Shown here in pieces: positions 29,712 to 37,319 of a stretch of 64,000 nucleotides of DNA; the stretch's first letter is position 1, and each line of letters begins with the position of its first letter. The DNA is from Lacinutrix sp. MedPE-SW (GTDB lineage Bacteria > Bacteroidota > Bacteroidia > Flavobacteriales > Flavobacteriaceae), in NCBI RefSeq assembly GCF_001874145.1, contig NZ_MPCX01000005.1, forward strand, positions 124,001-188,000. The letters run 5' to 3'. Position numbers and translations under genes: made by a program. The notes under the pieces were generated by a model. That model saw nothing but the letters and a program-made list of their open reading frames with translations. It did not search any database and had not been told where the DNA came from.

Positions 29712-32192
29712 ATGAAACATTTTTTAAGCATTTGCCTATTTGTAATGGCTTTTACATTACAGGCACAAACTTCGGTTAATAGTCCATCCATATTTAAAAA
29801 TGGAATTATTACTGGTACTATTTTAGACGGAAATCTTAACGAACCCTTACCATATGTAAATATTGTAATTAGAGATTTAAATAATAAAATTATTACAGGT
29901 GGTCTTACAAAAGAAGACGGTACTTTTTACATGGAAAATATACCTGAAGGAAAAAACAAAGTAAGCATCGAATACCTTGGCTACAAAACAGTAAGTCGTG
30001 AAATTGAAATTACCAAAGCCACTAAAAGAATAGACTTTGGTACTATTAAAATATTTGAAGAAGCTACCAGTTTAGGCGAGGTAGAAATCACGGCCGAAGT
30101 TTCTACAATACAACAAAAAGTAGACAGAAAAGTAATAAACGTTGGTAAAGACCTTACTACAACTGGACCAACAGCAAGTGATATTATGAATAACTTACCA
30201 AGTGTAAGTGTAGACCAGCAATCTGGAGCTATAAGTTTACGTGGTAATCAAAATGTGCGCGTTATGGTAGACGGAAAATTATCTAACATTCCTGCTGCAC
30301 AGTTATTAAAACAAATTCCTTCTACCTCTATAAAAAGTATAGAGTTAATTACAAATCCATCTGCCAAATATAATCCAGAAGGTATGAGTGGTATTATAAA
30401 TATAGTACTACATAAAAACGTGAAATTAGGATTTAATGGTAGTATAAATATGGGATTAAATGTAGATGAAAATGCAAAATTTAATTCATCGGTAGATTTA
30501 AACTATAGAAACGGAAAAATTAACATCTACGGAAACTATGGAAACAATATTGCTAAAAACGCAAACAGAGGAAACATTTTACGTATAGACGATAATTCTC
30601 AACAGTTTTTTGGAGGCTTATCTAACACTAAAAATCACTTATATAAAGTTGGTGTAGATTACTACATTAATGATAAAAACACAGTATCTTTTTTCACAAA
30701 CCAAAATACATTCGACTCTAAAACTAATAGTGAAACCAGTGTTTTATTTTATGATGATGAAGCCGCTAACCAATACCAAACTTTTAAAAATACAAACGAT
30801 AACATCTCTGGGCAGTACAACTTAAATTACAAATTAGATTTTGCTAAAGATGGTCACAACGTAGAGCTAGAAGTAGATTATAACGATTTTGAACAAGATG
30901 AAGATGCTAATTTTTATAATTTTGGTGCAAATGCACTAAGTCCTACAAGAAATGATTTAGTAGGAACAGAAAGAAATAGAACAACCATAAACCTAGACTA
31001 TGTAAACCCATTAAGTGAAAAAGCAAAATTAGAATTAGGGTTACAAGCACGTTTATTTGAAACCAATATAAACTTTGCCTCTACTGGTTTGAGCTTTAAT
31101 GAAGCTGGAATGCTAAGGCAAACACCATCAACAACTTTTGATTACGAAAGAAACATATTCTCTGCTTATGCAACCTACGGAAAGAAATTTGAAAAATTCA
31201 CATACCAAATTGGTTTAAGAGCAGAGACTGTAGAGGTTAACGCTAATGCCTTAGAGACAGAAATAGAAACAAACGAAACTACTCCAAATCCTTTTAAAAA
31301 TGATTATTTTGAAGTCTATCCTTCGTTGTTTTTAACTTATAGTCCTAGCGAGAAAAACTCATATCAATTAAGCTATAGTAGACGTATAGATAGACCTGGA
31401 ATTGGACAAATAAACCCTATTAGAGAATGGAGCACGCCATTAATATCTCAATTTGGAAACCCAAATCTTTTACCACAATTTACAAATTCTATAGAAGCAA
31501 ACTATACACGTGTAGTAAAAGGCGGAAGCATAACTGGTGGTGTATTTTATAGAATTATTGAAGACGAAATTAATACTGCCGTATTTGTAGACCAAACAGA
31601 TTTAAGCAGGTTAATTTTAACTAATGATAACTTTGATAACACATCGGCTTTTGGTATAGAGTTATCAAGTAATTACAGACCAACAAAATGGTGGAGCATT
31701 AATGCAAGTTTTGATTTGTTTTCGCAAACACAAACCGGTATTACAGAACGTATAGATGTACCATTAGAAAATGCAACTATAGACGATATTATTAGAAGTG
31801 AAATTGAAGTAGATAATGTAGCTTGGAATTTTAGAGCTTTCAATAACTTTAGTGTAAGCAAAACCTTATCATTCTCTCTTTTTGGATTATATAGAGGAAA
31901 AAATAAAGGTATCCAGTTTGAAAGTACACCAATGTATTTTGTAAATGTAGGAGCAAGACAAAGCTTTGCTAAAGGTAAAGGGTCTATAAGTATTAATTAC
32001 AATGATATTTTTAATACTATGGAATTTGGTTTTGTAGGTGATAACCCATTTAGACAAACCGGAAATTTTAATTGGGAAAACCAAAACATATTTTTAGGAC
32101 TAAATTATAGATTTGGTGGTGGGAAATACAGAGCTAAATCTAGAAAAAATAGAGATAATAACGAAAAATCTAGCGGTGGTGGATTTATGTAA
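29712..32192 (+). CDS. Outer-membrane beta-barrel receptor with carboxypeptidase-regulatory-like domain
   Basis: This 826-residue exported protein has a signal peptide (MAFTLQAQ) and then a carboxypeptidase-D-regulatory-like domain at about 33-112 (G-T-I-L-D-G...L-P-Y-V-N-I-V-I). A TonB-dependent plug follows with L-P-S-V-S-V-D and S-L-R-G-N-Q-N-V-R-V-M-V-D-G. The rest is an OMP_b-brl_3-type barrel with many aromatic-alternating strands. A charged Lys/Arg/Asn-rich tail ends in S-G-G-G-F-M. No SusD partner is adjacent, so it is probably not a polysaccharide-utilisation receptor. A terminator follows at 32268. Confidence 0.92.
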   Translation: MKHFLSICLFVMAFTLQAQTSVNSPSIFKNGIITGTILDGNLNEPLPYVNIVIRDLNNKIITGGLTKEDGTFYMENIPEGKNKVSIEYLGYKTVSREIEITKATKRIDFGTIKIFEEATSLGEVEITAEVSTIQQKVDRKVINVGKDLTTTGPTASDIMNNLPSVSVDQQSGAISLRGNQNVRVMVDGKLSNIPAAQLLKQIPSTSIKSIELITNPSAKYNPEGMSGIINIVLHKNVKLGFNGSINMGLNVDENAKFNSSVDLNYRNGKINIYGNYGNNIAKNANRGNILRIDDNSQQFFGGLSNTKNHLYKVGVDYYINDKNTVSFFTNQNTFDSKTNSETSVLFYDDEAANQYQTFKNTNDNISGQYNLNYKLDFAKDGHNVELEVDYNDFEQDEDANFYNFGANALSPTRNDLVGTERNRTTINLDYVNPLSEKAKLELGLQARLFETNINFASTGLSFNEAGMLRQTPSTTFDYERNIFSAYATYGKKFEKFTYQIGLRAETVEVNANALETEIETNETTPNPFKNDYFEVYPSLFLTYSPSEKNSYQLSYSRRIDRPGIGQINPIREWSTPLISQFGNPNLLPQFTNSIEANYTRVVKGGSITGGVFYRIIEDEINTAVFVDQTDLSRLILTNDNFDNTSAFGIELSSNYRPTKWWSINASFDLFSQTQTGITERIDVPLENATIDDIIRSEIEVDNVAWNFRAFNNFSVSKTLSFSLFGLYRGKNKGIQFESTPMYFVNVGARQSFAKGKGSISINYNDIFNTMEFGFVGDNPFRQTGNFNWENQNIFLGLNYRFGGGKYRAKSRKNRDNNEKSSGGGFM

Positions 32193-32267
32193 AAACACAA
32201 AATTCAGCTCAATTTAATAGTCCTTATAAAAGTTGATGGTTAGTGTTTATTTTGGCTATTAAATTAG

Positions 32268-32298
32268 AAAACCCAAAGCGTTTATGCTTTGGGTTTTT
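32268..32298 (+). terminator. Terminator after the outer-membrane receptor
   Basis: AAAACCCAAAGC pairs with GCTTTGGGTTTT, followed by T. It lies about 75 bases past the receptor stop. Confidence 0.9.
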
Positions 32299-32391
32299 AT
32301 TTATGTATATATTTTCTTGTTAAAGATCTATAAATTGCGTTAAAAAAGTGCTAAATACCTCAACCAAATAGATTTAACCATAATTGGGTTA

Positions 32392-32399
32392 TATATTTG
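32392..32399 (+). promoter_or_regulatory. -7 element of the candidate small RNA
   Basis: TATATTTG is a perfect TAnnTTTG. The expected start falls about 5-7 bases downstream, at the base of the first stem of the proposed RNA. A clear -33 TTG is not present (only TTT near 32373). Confidence 0.5.
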
Positions 32400-32403
32400 C
32401 ATC

Positions 32404-32490
32404 AGTTAATTCTTGAAATTGATATTTCATATTATTATAGAATTGATTAATAGCGTGAAATCCTGGAACTTTGTTTCAGGATTTTTTTTT
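32404..32490 (+). ncRNA. Candidate structured small RNA, about 85 nt
   Basis: In a gap of over 500 bases between the receptor and fabH, a TAnnTTTG box is followed at once by paired segments. A ten-pair stem joins 32404-32413 with 32439-32448 and includes two GU pairs. It encloses a hairpin TGAAAT-TGAT-ATTTCA at 32414-32429. The unit ends with a twelve-pair hairpin (32458-32484) followed by a nine-T run. No credible start codon with an open frame lies inside. It looks like an independently transcribed RNA. It could be a known flavobacterial RNA family, which I cannot check here. Confidence 0.45.
32458..32490 (+). terminator. Terminator of the candidate small RNA
   Basis: AAATCCTGGAAC, a TTT loop, and GTTTCAGGATTT form a 12-pair stem with one GU, followed by an uninterrupted T run ending at 32490. 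Confidence 0.85.
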
Positions 32491-32660
32491 ATGAGATTAA
32501 AATCCTTATGTTAAATAGTGTTAAATACTGAATATCAATGTAATAAAATCAAAAAATAAGCGTCTATTAAGAAACACAACACCGTTAACGAATTTATTTT
32601 ATTTGAATTAGTCTTTACATAAAACGTTCGTAAACACGTTAAGTTTATATGATTGATAGC
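32491..32660. other. Gene-free stretch, nothing recognised
   Basis: About 170 AT-rich bases between the candidate RNA and the fabH terminator. No reading frame, promoter pair or repeat is supported. Confidence 0.5.
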
Positions 32661-32693
32661 AAAAAATCCCATTGTTAAACATTGGGATTTTTT
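32661..32693 (-). terminator. Terminator after fabH
   Basis: On the minus strand AAAAAATCCCA pairs with TGGGATTTTTT, with a further short inner stem. It lies about 25 bases beyond the fabH stop. Confidence 0.85.
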
Positions 32694-32718
32694 ATAGTTA
32701 TAGTTTCTTGTTAAAAAA

Positions 32719-33729
32719 TTACCACTTTATTATAGCACTTCCCCAAGTAAATCCACTACCAAAGGCTGCTAAAACCACATTATCACCTTCTTTTATTTTA
32801 CCTTCTTCCCAAGCTTCAGTTAACGCAATAGGTATAGACGCTGCTGTTGTATTACCATAACGCATAATATTATTATAAACTTGATCATTACTAAGTGCAA
32901 ACTTTTTTTGTATAAATTGAGCTATTCTTAAATTAGCTTGATGCGGAATAAGCATACTAATATCTTCTTTCCCTAATTTATTTTGCATTAAACCTTCCAT
33001 AATTACTTCACTAAATCTAACTACAGCATTTTTAAATACAAATTGCCCATTCATATGCGGGAAATAACTTTCATCGTTAGGATCTTTATCTGCTAAAATA
33101 TCATTTACCCAACGTTTTCCCATACCTGGTGCTACTAACACCAACTCTTCAGCATGTTCACCTTGAGAGTGTAGATGTGTAGATAATACACCTTTAGTTG
33201 TGTCTTCTTCTCTTGTTAAAACTGCAGCTCCTGCTCCATCACCAAAAATTACCGTAACGCCTCGACCACGTGTAGTTTTATCCAACCCGTGAGAATGCAA
33301 CTCACTACCAATAACAAGAATGTTTTTATACATTCCTGTTTTAATAAAATTATCTGCTACAGATAAAGCATAAATAAAACCAGAACATTGGTTACGTACA
33401 TCTAGCGCACCAACAGTTTTAATTCCTAAAGCATGCTGTACTTGTACGCCCGGACCAGGAAAATACATATCTGGACTTAAAGTCGCAAAAACAATAAAAT
33501 CTATATCGTCTTTATCTATTCCTGCACGCTCAATTGCTTGTTTGGCAGCTTTTACTCCCATAGTTGCAGTTGTATCTCCAGAACCTGGTTTTACCCAACG
33601 GCGTTCTTTTATTCCTGTGCGTTCGGTAATCCATTCATCATTTGTATCCATCATTTTAGATAGATCATCATTAGTTACCACATTATCTGGCAAATACTTA
33701 CCAAGTCCAATAATTTTCGAATTGTACAT
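32719..33729 (-). CDS. fabH: 3-oxoacyl-ACP synthase III (KAS III)
   Basis: FabH starts fatty-acid synthesis by condensing an acyl-CoA with malonyl-ACP. The 336-residue protein has the thiolase fold with the catalytic triad visible: Cys115 in N-Q-C-S-G-F, His263 in I-P-H-Q-A-N, and Asn293 in G-N-T-T-A-A. D-E-W-I-T-E-R-T-G-I-K-E-R-R near residue 31 is the family's CoA-binding signature. It stands alone here, not beside plsX or rpmF. A second, specialised KAS III homologue elsewhere in the genome would be normal. Confidence 0.95.
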   Translation of the reverse strand: MYNSKIIGLGKYLPDNVVTNDDLSKMMDTNDEWITERTGIKERRWVKPGSGDTTATMGVKAAKQAIERAGIDKDDIDFIVFATLSPDMYFPGPGVQVQHALGIKTVGALDVRNQCSGFIYALSVADNFIKTGMYKNILVIGSELHSHGLDKTTRGRGVTVIFGDGAGAAVLTREEDTTKGVLSTHLHSQGEHAEELVLVAPGMGKRWVNDILADKDPNDESYFPHMNGQFVFKNAVVRFSEVIMEGLMQNKLGKEDISMLIPHQANLRIAQFIQKKFALSNDQVYNNIMRYGNTTAASIPIALTEAWEEGKIKEGDNVVLAAFGSGFTWGSAIIKW

Positions 33730-34043
33730 TTATAATCTTTTATTCTTTTTTTAAACAAGAAGTTATTTGTTAAAACTTCTTAAAATAGTCTCGCAATTTA
33801 ATGTTTTCGCAATAAAACACTTTAAAATTATATTTCAATCATTATGCATGCATAATATATAAACTATTTTATGTATTTAATAATAACAAAAAAACAAATG
33901 TCATCTTGTCACCTTTACTTAATTGGTATTTTTTTTGACTATCACAAAACAGTAAATTAATAATAATAATTAAAACCTGTTTTTTACCACTATGTTTTAC
34001 ATAACCATAGTGATTAAATTAACAGATTTAAAAAACTATAACA
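33730..34043. other. fabH-htpG divergent control region
   Basis: About 314 AT-rich bases separate the divergent fabH and htpG genes and contain no reading frame worth calling. Two palindromic sites are visible: a perfect 16-bp palindrome at 33841-33856, and CACTATG/CATAGTG at 33988-33994/34006-34012, about 32 bases before the htpG start. The second is not a CIRCE element (TTAGCACTC). Control of htpG by an unknown heat-shock regulator is possible. Confidence 0.4.
33841..33856. promoter_or_regulatory. Perfect 16-bp palindrome, operator-like
   Basis: ATTATGCATGCATAAT is self-complementary over 16 bases. Its 12-base core TATGCATGCATA differs by one base from the core of the palindrome at 37251-37280. 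A dimeric repressor, for example of MarR type, could bind both; this is inference. Confidence 0.4.
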
Positions 34044-35957
34044 ATGGCAAAAGGTAATATTAATGTTTCGGTAGAAAACATTTTTCCACTAATTAAGAAG
34101 TTCTTATATAGTGATCACGAAATATTTTTACGTGAACTTATTAGTAATGGTACAGATGCAACTTTAAAATTAAAGCATTTAACCAGTATTGGAGAGTCTA
34201 AAGCAGAATACGGAAACCCAATTATTGAAGTTAAAATCGATAAAGAAGGTAAAAAACTTCATATTATTGATCAAGGTTTAGGTATGACTGCAGACGAAGT
34301 TGAAAAATACATTAACCAAGTCGCTTTCTCTGGAGCCGAAGAATTTTTAGATAAATATAAAGACTCTGCTAAAGACTCTGGAATTATTGGGCATTTTGGT
34401 CTTGGTTTTTATTCTGCTTTTATGGTAGCAGATAAAGTAGAAATTATTACTAAATCTCACAAAGAAGGAACCGAAGCTGCACACTGGACTTGTGATGGTT
34501 CTCCAGAATTCACATTAGAAACAGCAGATAAAAAAGATAGAGGAACAGAAATTATTCTTCACATTGCTGAAGACTCTTTAGAGTTTTTAGAAGAAGCACG
34601 TATTGGTAGCTTACTATCTAAGTATAACAAGTTTATGCCTATTCCAATTAAATTTGGAACTAAAGAAATTAACGATCCAGAACATACACCTGAAACAACT
34701 AAAGATGCTGAAGGTAAAGAAACTACAGAACCACAGAAAAAAATTACTGTAGATAATATTATAAACAATCCTAATCCAGCTTGGACAAAACAACCAACTG
34801 AGTTAGAAGATGCAGACTATAAAGGTTTTTATAGAGAACTTTATCCTGCTCAATTTGAAGAGCCTTTATTTCATATTCACTTAAATGTAGATTACCCATT
34901 TAACTTAACTGGTATATTGTATTTCCCAAAAATGACTCAAGATATGAGCATGCAAAAGGATAAAATTCAATTATACCAAAACCAAGTATTTGTAACAGAT
35001 AATGTAGAAGGTATTGTACCAGAATTTTTAACCATGTTACGTGGTGTTATAGATTCTCCAGACATTCCATTAAACGTATCACGTTCGTACTTACAAGCAG
35101 ATGGCGCTGTTAAAAAGATTTCATCTTACATTACACGTAAAGTAGCAGATAAATTAAAATCGTTATTTAATAATAACCGTGAAGATTTTGAAGCAAAATG
35201 GAACGATATTAAAATTGTTATTGAATATGGAATGCTTTCTGAAGATAAATTCTTCGATAAAGCAGATGCATTTGCATTATACCCAACAGTAGATAATAAG
35301 TTTTACACGTATCAAGAATTAGAAAACGCCATTAAAGCAAACCAGACAGATAAAGATGGTAAAATGGTAATTCTATACGCAAGCAACCAAGACGAACAAC
35401 ATACATATATTGAAGCTGCCAAAGCAAAAGGATATGAAGTATTGTTATTAGATTCTCCAATTGTTTCGCATTTAATGCAAAAATTAGAAAGCACTAAAGA
35501 GAATATTACTTTTGCACGTGTTGATGCAGATTCTATAGACAAACTAATTAAGAAAGACGATACAACAATTTCTAAATTAGATGAAGAGCAAACTAAAGCA
35601 TTAGACGAATTACTAAAAGAAGTTATTCCTTCTGAAAAATTCTCTGTACAATTAGAACCTCAAGATAGTGATGCTGCTCCATTTATGATAACACAACCAG
35701 AATTCATGCGTCGTATGAAAGAAATGCAAGCAACTGGTGGTGGCGGAATGAATATGTTTGGTAACATGCCAGAGATTTACAACCTAGTAGTAAATACAAA
35801 TTCTGACTTAGTAAACGATATTCTAAATACCAAAACAAAGAAAAAACAAGAACGTTTAATTAACCAAAGTTTAGATTTAGCTAGACTATCTCAAGGTTTA
35901 TTAAAAGGTAAAGAATTAAGCGATTTTGTAAAACGTAGTTATGAGATGATTAAGTAA
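34044..35957 (+). CDS. htpG: Molecular chaperone HtpG (Hsp90)
   Basis: HtpG is the bacterial Hsp90 ATPase chaperone. The 637-residue protein has the N-terminal GHKL ATPase domain with F-L-R-E-L-I-S-N, the D-x-G-x-G motif in D-Q-G-L-G-M-T, and G-H-F-G-L-G-F-Y-S-A-F. The middle domain has N-V-S-R-S-Y-L-Q. The C-terminal dimerisation domain ends with K-R-S-Y-E-M-I-K. An extra Gly-Met-rich segment (GGGGMNMFGNMPE) lies near residue 570. A clear terminator follows. Confidence 0.98.
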   Translation: MAKGNINVSVENIFPLIKKFLYSDHEIFLRELISNGTDATLKLKHLTSIGESKAEYGNPIIEVKIDKEGKKLHIIDQGLGMTADEVEKYINQVAFSGAEEFLDKYKDSAKDSGIIGHFGLGFYSAFMVADKVEIITKSHKEGTEAAHWTCDGSPEFTLETADKKDRGTEIILHIAEDSLEFLEEARIGSLLSKYNKFMPIPIKFGTKEINDPEHTPETTKDAEGKETTEPQKKITVDNIINNPNPAWTKQPTELEDADYKGFYRELYPAQFEEPLFHIHLNVDYPFNLTGILYFPKMTQDMSMQKDKIQLYQNQVFVTDNVEGIVPEFLTMLRGVIDSPDIPLNVSRSYLQADGAVKKISSYITRKVADKLKSLFNNNREDFEAKWNDIKIVIEYGMLSEDKFFDKADAFALYPTVDNKFYTYQELENAIKANQTDKDGKMVILYASNQDEQHTYIEAAKAKGYEVLLLDSPIVSHLMQKLESTKENITFARVDADSIDKLIKKDDTTISKLDEEQTKALDELLKEVIPSEKFSVQLEPQDSDAAPFMITQPEFMRRMKEMQATGGGGMNMFGNMPEIYNLVVNTNSDLVNDILNTKTKKKQERLINQSLDLARLSQGLLKGKELSDFVKRSYEMIK

Positions 35958-35974
35958 TCTCTATAAATTAATTT

Positions 35975-36007
35975 AAAAAGCCACTTCAATTTGAAGTGGC
36001 TTTTTTA
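35975..36007 (+). terminator. Bidirectional terminator between htpG and yitT-like gene
   Basis: AAAAGCCACTTCAA pairs with TTGAAGTGGCTTTT, flanked by A and T runs. It serves htpG and possibly the convergent membrane-protein gene that ends at 36013. Confidence 0.9.
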
Positions 36008-36012
36008 TTTAA

Positions 36013-36870
36013 CTAAACCGTTTCAGTTGTAGACTCTAAAACACTAATATCTGCTTTTTCATCTACTTTATAAACTACAGCTTTAACAGTCTCAATTTGT
36101 TTTCTGTTTTTTGTAATTAAAATTAACTTTCCTTGAGAATCATGGTGTATTAATTTTAATATTGTATTAGTATGCTTTTTGTTATTTAAAAAAGCCTCTT
36201 GTATAAGTAAATTCTTTTCAGAAAAAACAAATACCGTCATGTGCATTGCAGATTGCTTAATATAATAAGCTATGGTTTTACTAATAGCAATTATAGCAAC
36301 AATACTATAAGCAGCCATTGTAAAATCGTTAAACACAAAAATACCCAAAGCAATTACAATACCATCTACCATTAATATTAATTGACTAAAAGGACGTTTA
36401 ATTTTTTTTGCCAGTATACGAACTAAAATATCATTTCCTCCAGTGGTTGCACCAGCTTTCATTACCATAAAAACAGAAAAACCAATAATTACACCACCAA
36501 ATATCGATGAGATTAAAACATCTTCTACAAATATCTTATTTCTAAATATTTTGGTGAAAATGTCTATATAAAAAGACACCAACACCATTGAAAATGCTGT
36601 TTTTAAGCCTGTTTTTTTTCCCAATACTTTTGTTCCCCAAAGTAATAATGGAATATTTATACACAAAGCTACTATACCAACAGATAAACCTGTAAGTTTA
36701 TTTGTTACAATACTTAAACCTAAAATACCACCTGGCACAATATTATGTGGTATAATAAATATTACATACGCTATAGCTAATATTAATGACCCAATCATGA
36801 CATTAGTATAGCTTTTTAACTCTTTAACTGTTTGCTCTCTTTTTAGTAATACTGTGATTTTTCTTATCAT
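36013..36870 (-). CDS. YitT family membrane protein
   Basis: This 285-residue protein has five to six hydrophobic segments between about 22 and 195, with the YitT/DUF161 patterns P-G-G-I-L-G-L-S and A-G-A-T-T-G-G-N-D-I. A cytoplasmic C-terminal DUF2179 domain follows (about 205-280). The family is thought to be transporter-like, but no substrate is established. Upstream on the same strand lie two short-ORF/terminator units, and the nearest hairpin ends 13 bases before its start. This suggests transcriptional attenuation or simply an unrelated neighbour. Confidence 0.9.
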   Translation of the reverse strand: MIRKITVLLKREQTVKELKSYTNVMIGSLILAIAYVIFIIPHNIVPGGILGLSIVTNKLTGLSVGIVALCINIPLLLWGTKVLGKKTGLKTAFSMVLVSFYIDIFTKIFRNKIFVEDVLISSIFGGVIIGFSVFMVMKAGATTGGNDILVRILAKKIKRPFSQLILMVDGIVIALGIFVFNDFTMAAYSIVAIIAISKTIAYYIKQSAMHMTVFVFSEKNLLIQEAFLNNKKHTNTILKLIHHDSQGKLILITKNRKQIETVKAVVYKVDEKADISVLESTTETV

Positions 36871-36882
36871 AATACTAGGTAT

Positions 36883-36921
36883 AAAAAAATCCCTTTGATT
36901 TAGTGTAAAATCAAAGGGATT
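36883..36921 (-). terminator. Second minus-strand hairpin terminator upstream of yitT-like gene
   Basis: AATCCCTTTGATTT pairs with AAATCAAAGGGATT and is followed on the minus strand by seven T. It lies 13 bases before the ATG of the YitT gene and just after a 31-codon reading frame. Confidence 0.8.
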
Positions 36922-36944
36922 AAAAGTTTCTATTTCTTATTAAT

Positions 36945-37040
36945 TTAAACGCTTTGATATTTGGGTGTAATCGACTTCTTACACATAAAATTATGTGCAT
37001 TACTTTTAATACTAATCGATATAAGGTTTAAAAAATTCAT
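36945..37040 (-). CDS. Possible 31-residue peptide (second of two tandem short ORFs)
   Basis: From ATG 37040-37038 to the TAA at 36945 this frame encodes a 31-residue peptide with a hydrophobic start (M-N-F-L-N-L-I-S-I) and a basic C-terminal half with one Cys. It lies between two strong minus-strand terminators. No own promoter is visible, so expression would need read-through of the first hairpin. Coding is uncertain: the frame is short and no homologue is known to me. Confidence 0.25.
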   Translation of the reverse strand: MNFLNLISISIKSNAHNFMCKKSITPKYQSV

Positions 37041-37052
37041 TTTACTATGGTT

Positions 37053-37088
37053 AAAAAAAAAGCGTTCTATTAAAAAATAGAACGCTTT
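37053..37088 (-). terminator. First minus-strand hairpin terminator of the short-ORF pair
   Basis: AAAGCGTTCTATT pairs with AATAGAACGCTTT around a TTTT-type loop and is followed on the minus strand by an unbroken T run. It lies 26 bases after a 20-codon reading frame. Confidence 0.85.
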
Positions 37089-37113
37089 ATATATGGTTTT
37101 TATAATATACGCT

Positions 37114-37176
37114 CTATGCTTTGGAAATTGACATCCAAAACATTTTACAAATACTATTTAATTTATTGTTTCTCAT
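37114..37176 (-). CDS. Possible 20-residue peptide (first of two tandem short ORFs)
   Basis: From ATG 37176-37174 to a TAG at 37114 this frame encodes a 20-residue peptide with a basic N-terminus and a hydrophobic, Cys- and Trp-containing centre (I-C-K-M-F-W-M-S-I). A near-consensus promoter ends only about 10 bases before the ATG, so the mRNA would be almost leaderless. A terminator follows directly. It could be a leader peptide, a small toxin or regulator, or the 5' part of a non-coding RNA. Confidence 0.3.
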   Translation of the reverse strand: MRNNKLNSICKMFWMSISKA

Positions 37177-37186
37177 AATTATACTG

Positions 37187-37215
37187 CAAAGGTAAATTTA
37201 ATTTTTATAAACAAA
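37187..37215 (-). promoter_or_regulatory. Strong promoter of the short-ORF unit
   Basis: The minus strand reads TTTG, 17 bases, then TACCTTTG. Both -33 and -7 elements match the Bacteroidota sigma-A consensus. It points away from the kinase-like gene, toward the short ORFs and yitT. Confidence 0.75.
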
Positions 37216-37250
37216 CCTTTCTTATGTTAAATTAATTTTAAATAAAAATA

Positions 37251-37280
37251 AAAAAATACTATGCGTGCATAGTATTTTTT
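37251..37280. promoter_or_regulatory. Perfect 30-base palindrome, operator-like
   Basis: Fourteen-base arms (37251-37264 and 37267-37280) are perfectly complementary around GT. The core TATGCGTGCATA matches the palindrome at 33843-33854 in 11 of 12 bases. It lies 40 bases before the start of the kinase-like gene and about 36 bases behind the short-ORF promoter, so it could control both directions. With a 2-base spacer it is better suited as a dimeric-protein site than as an RNA hairpin. Confidence 0.5.
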
Positions 37281-37319
37281 GTCAATAAATAACTACCTTA
37301 TAGGCATTGAATTATTACT

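Noticed and set aside
33988-34012. CIRCE-type heat-shock operator before htpG
   Set aside because: The inverted repeat CACTATG/CATAGTG is only 7 bp with an 11-base gap and does not match TTAGCACTC-N9-GAGTGCTAA.
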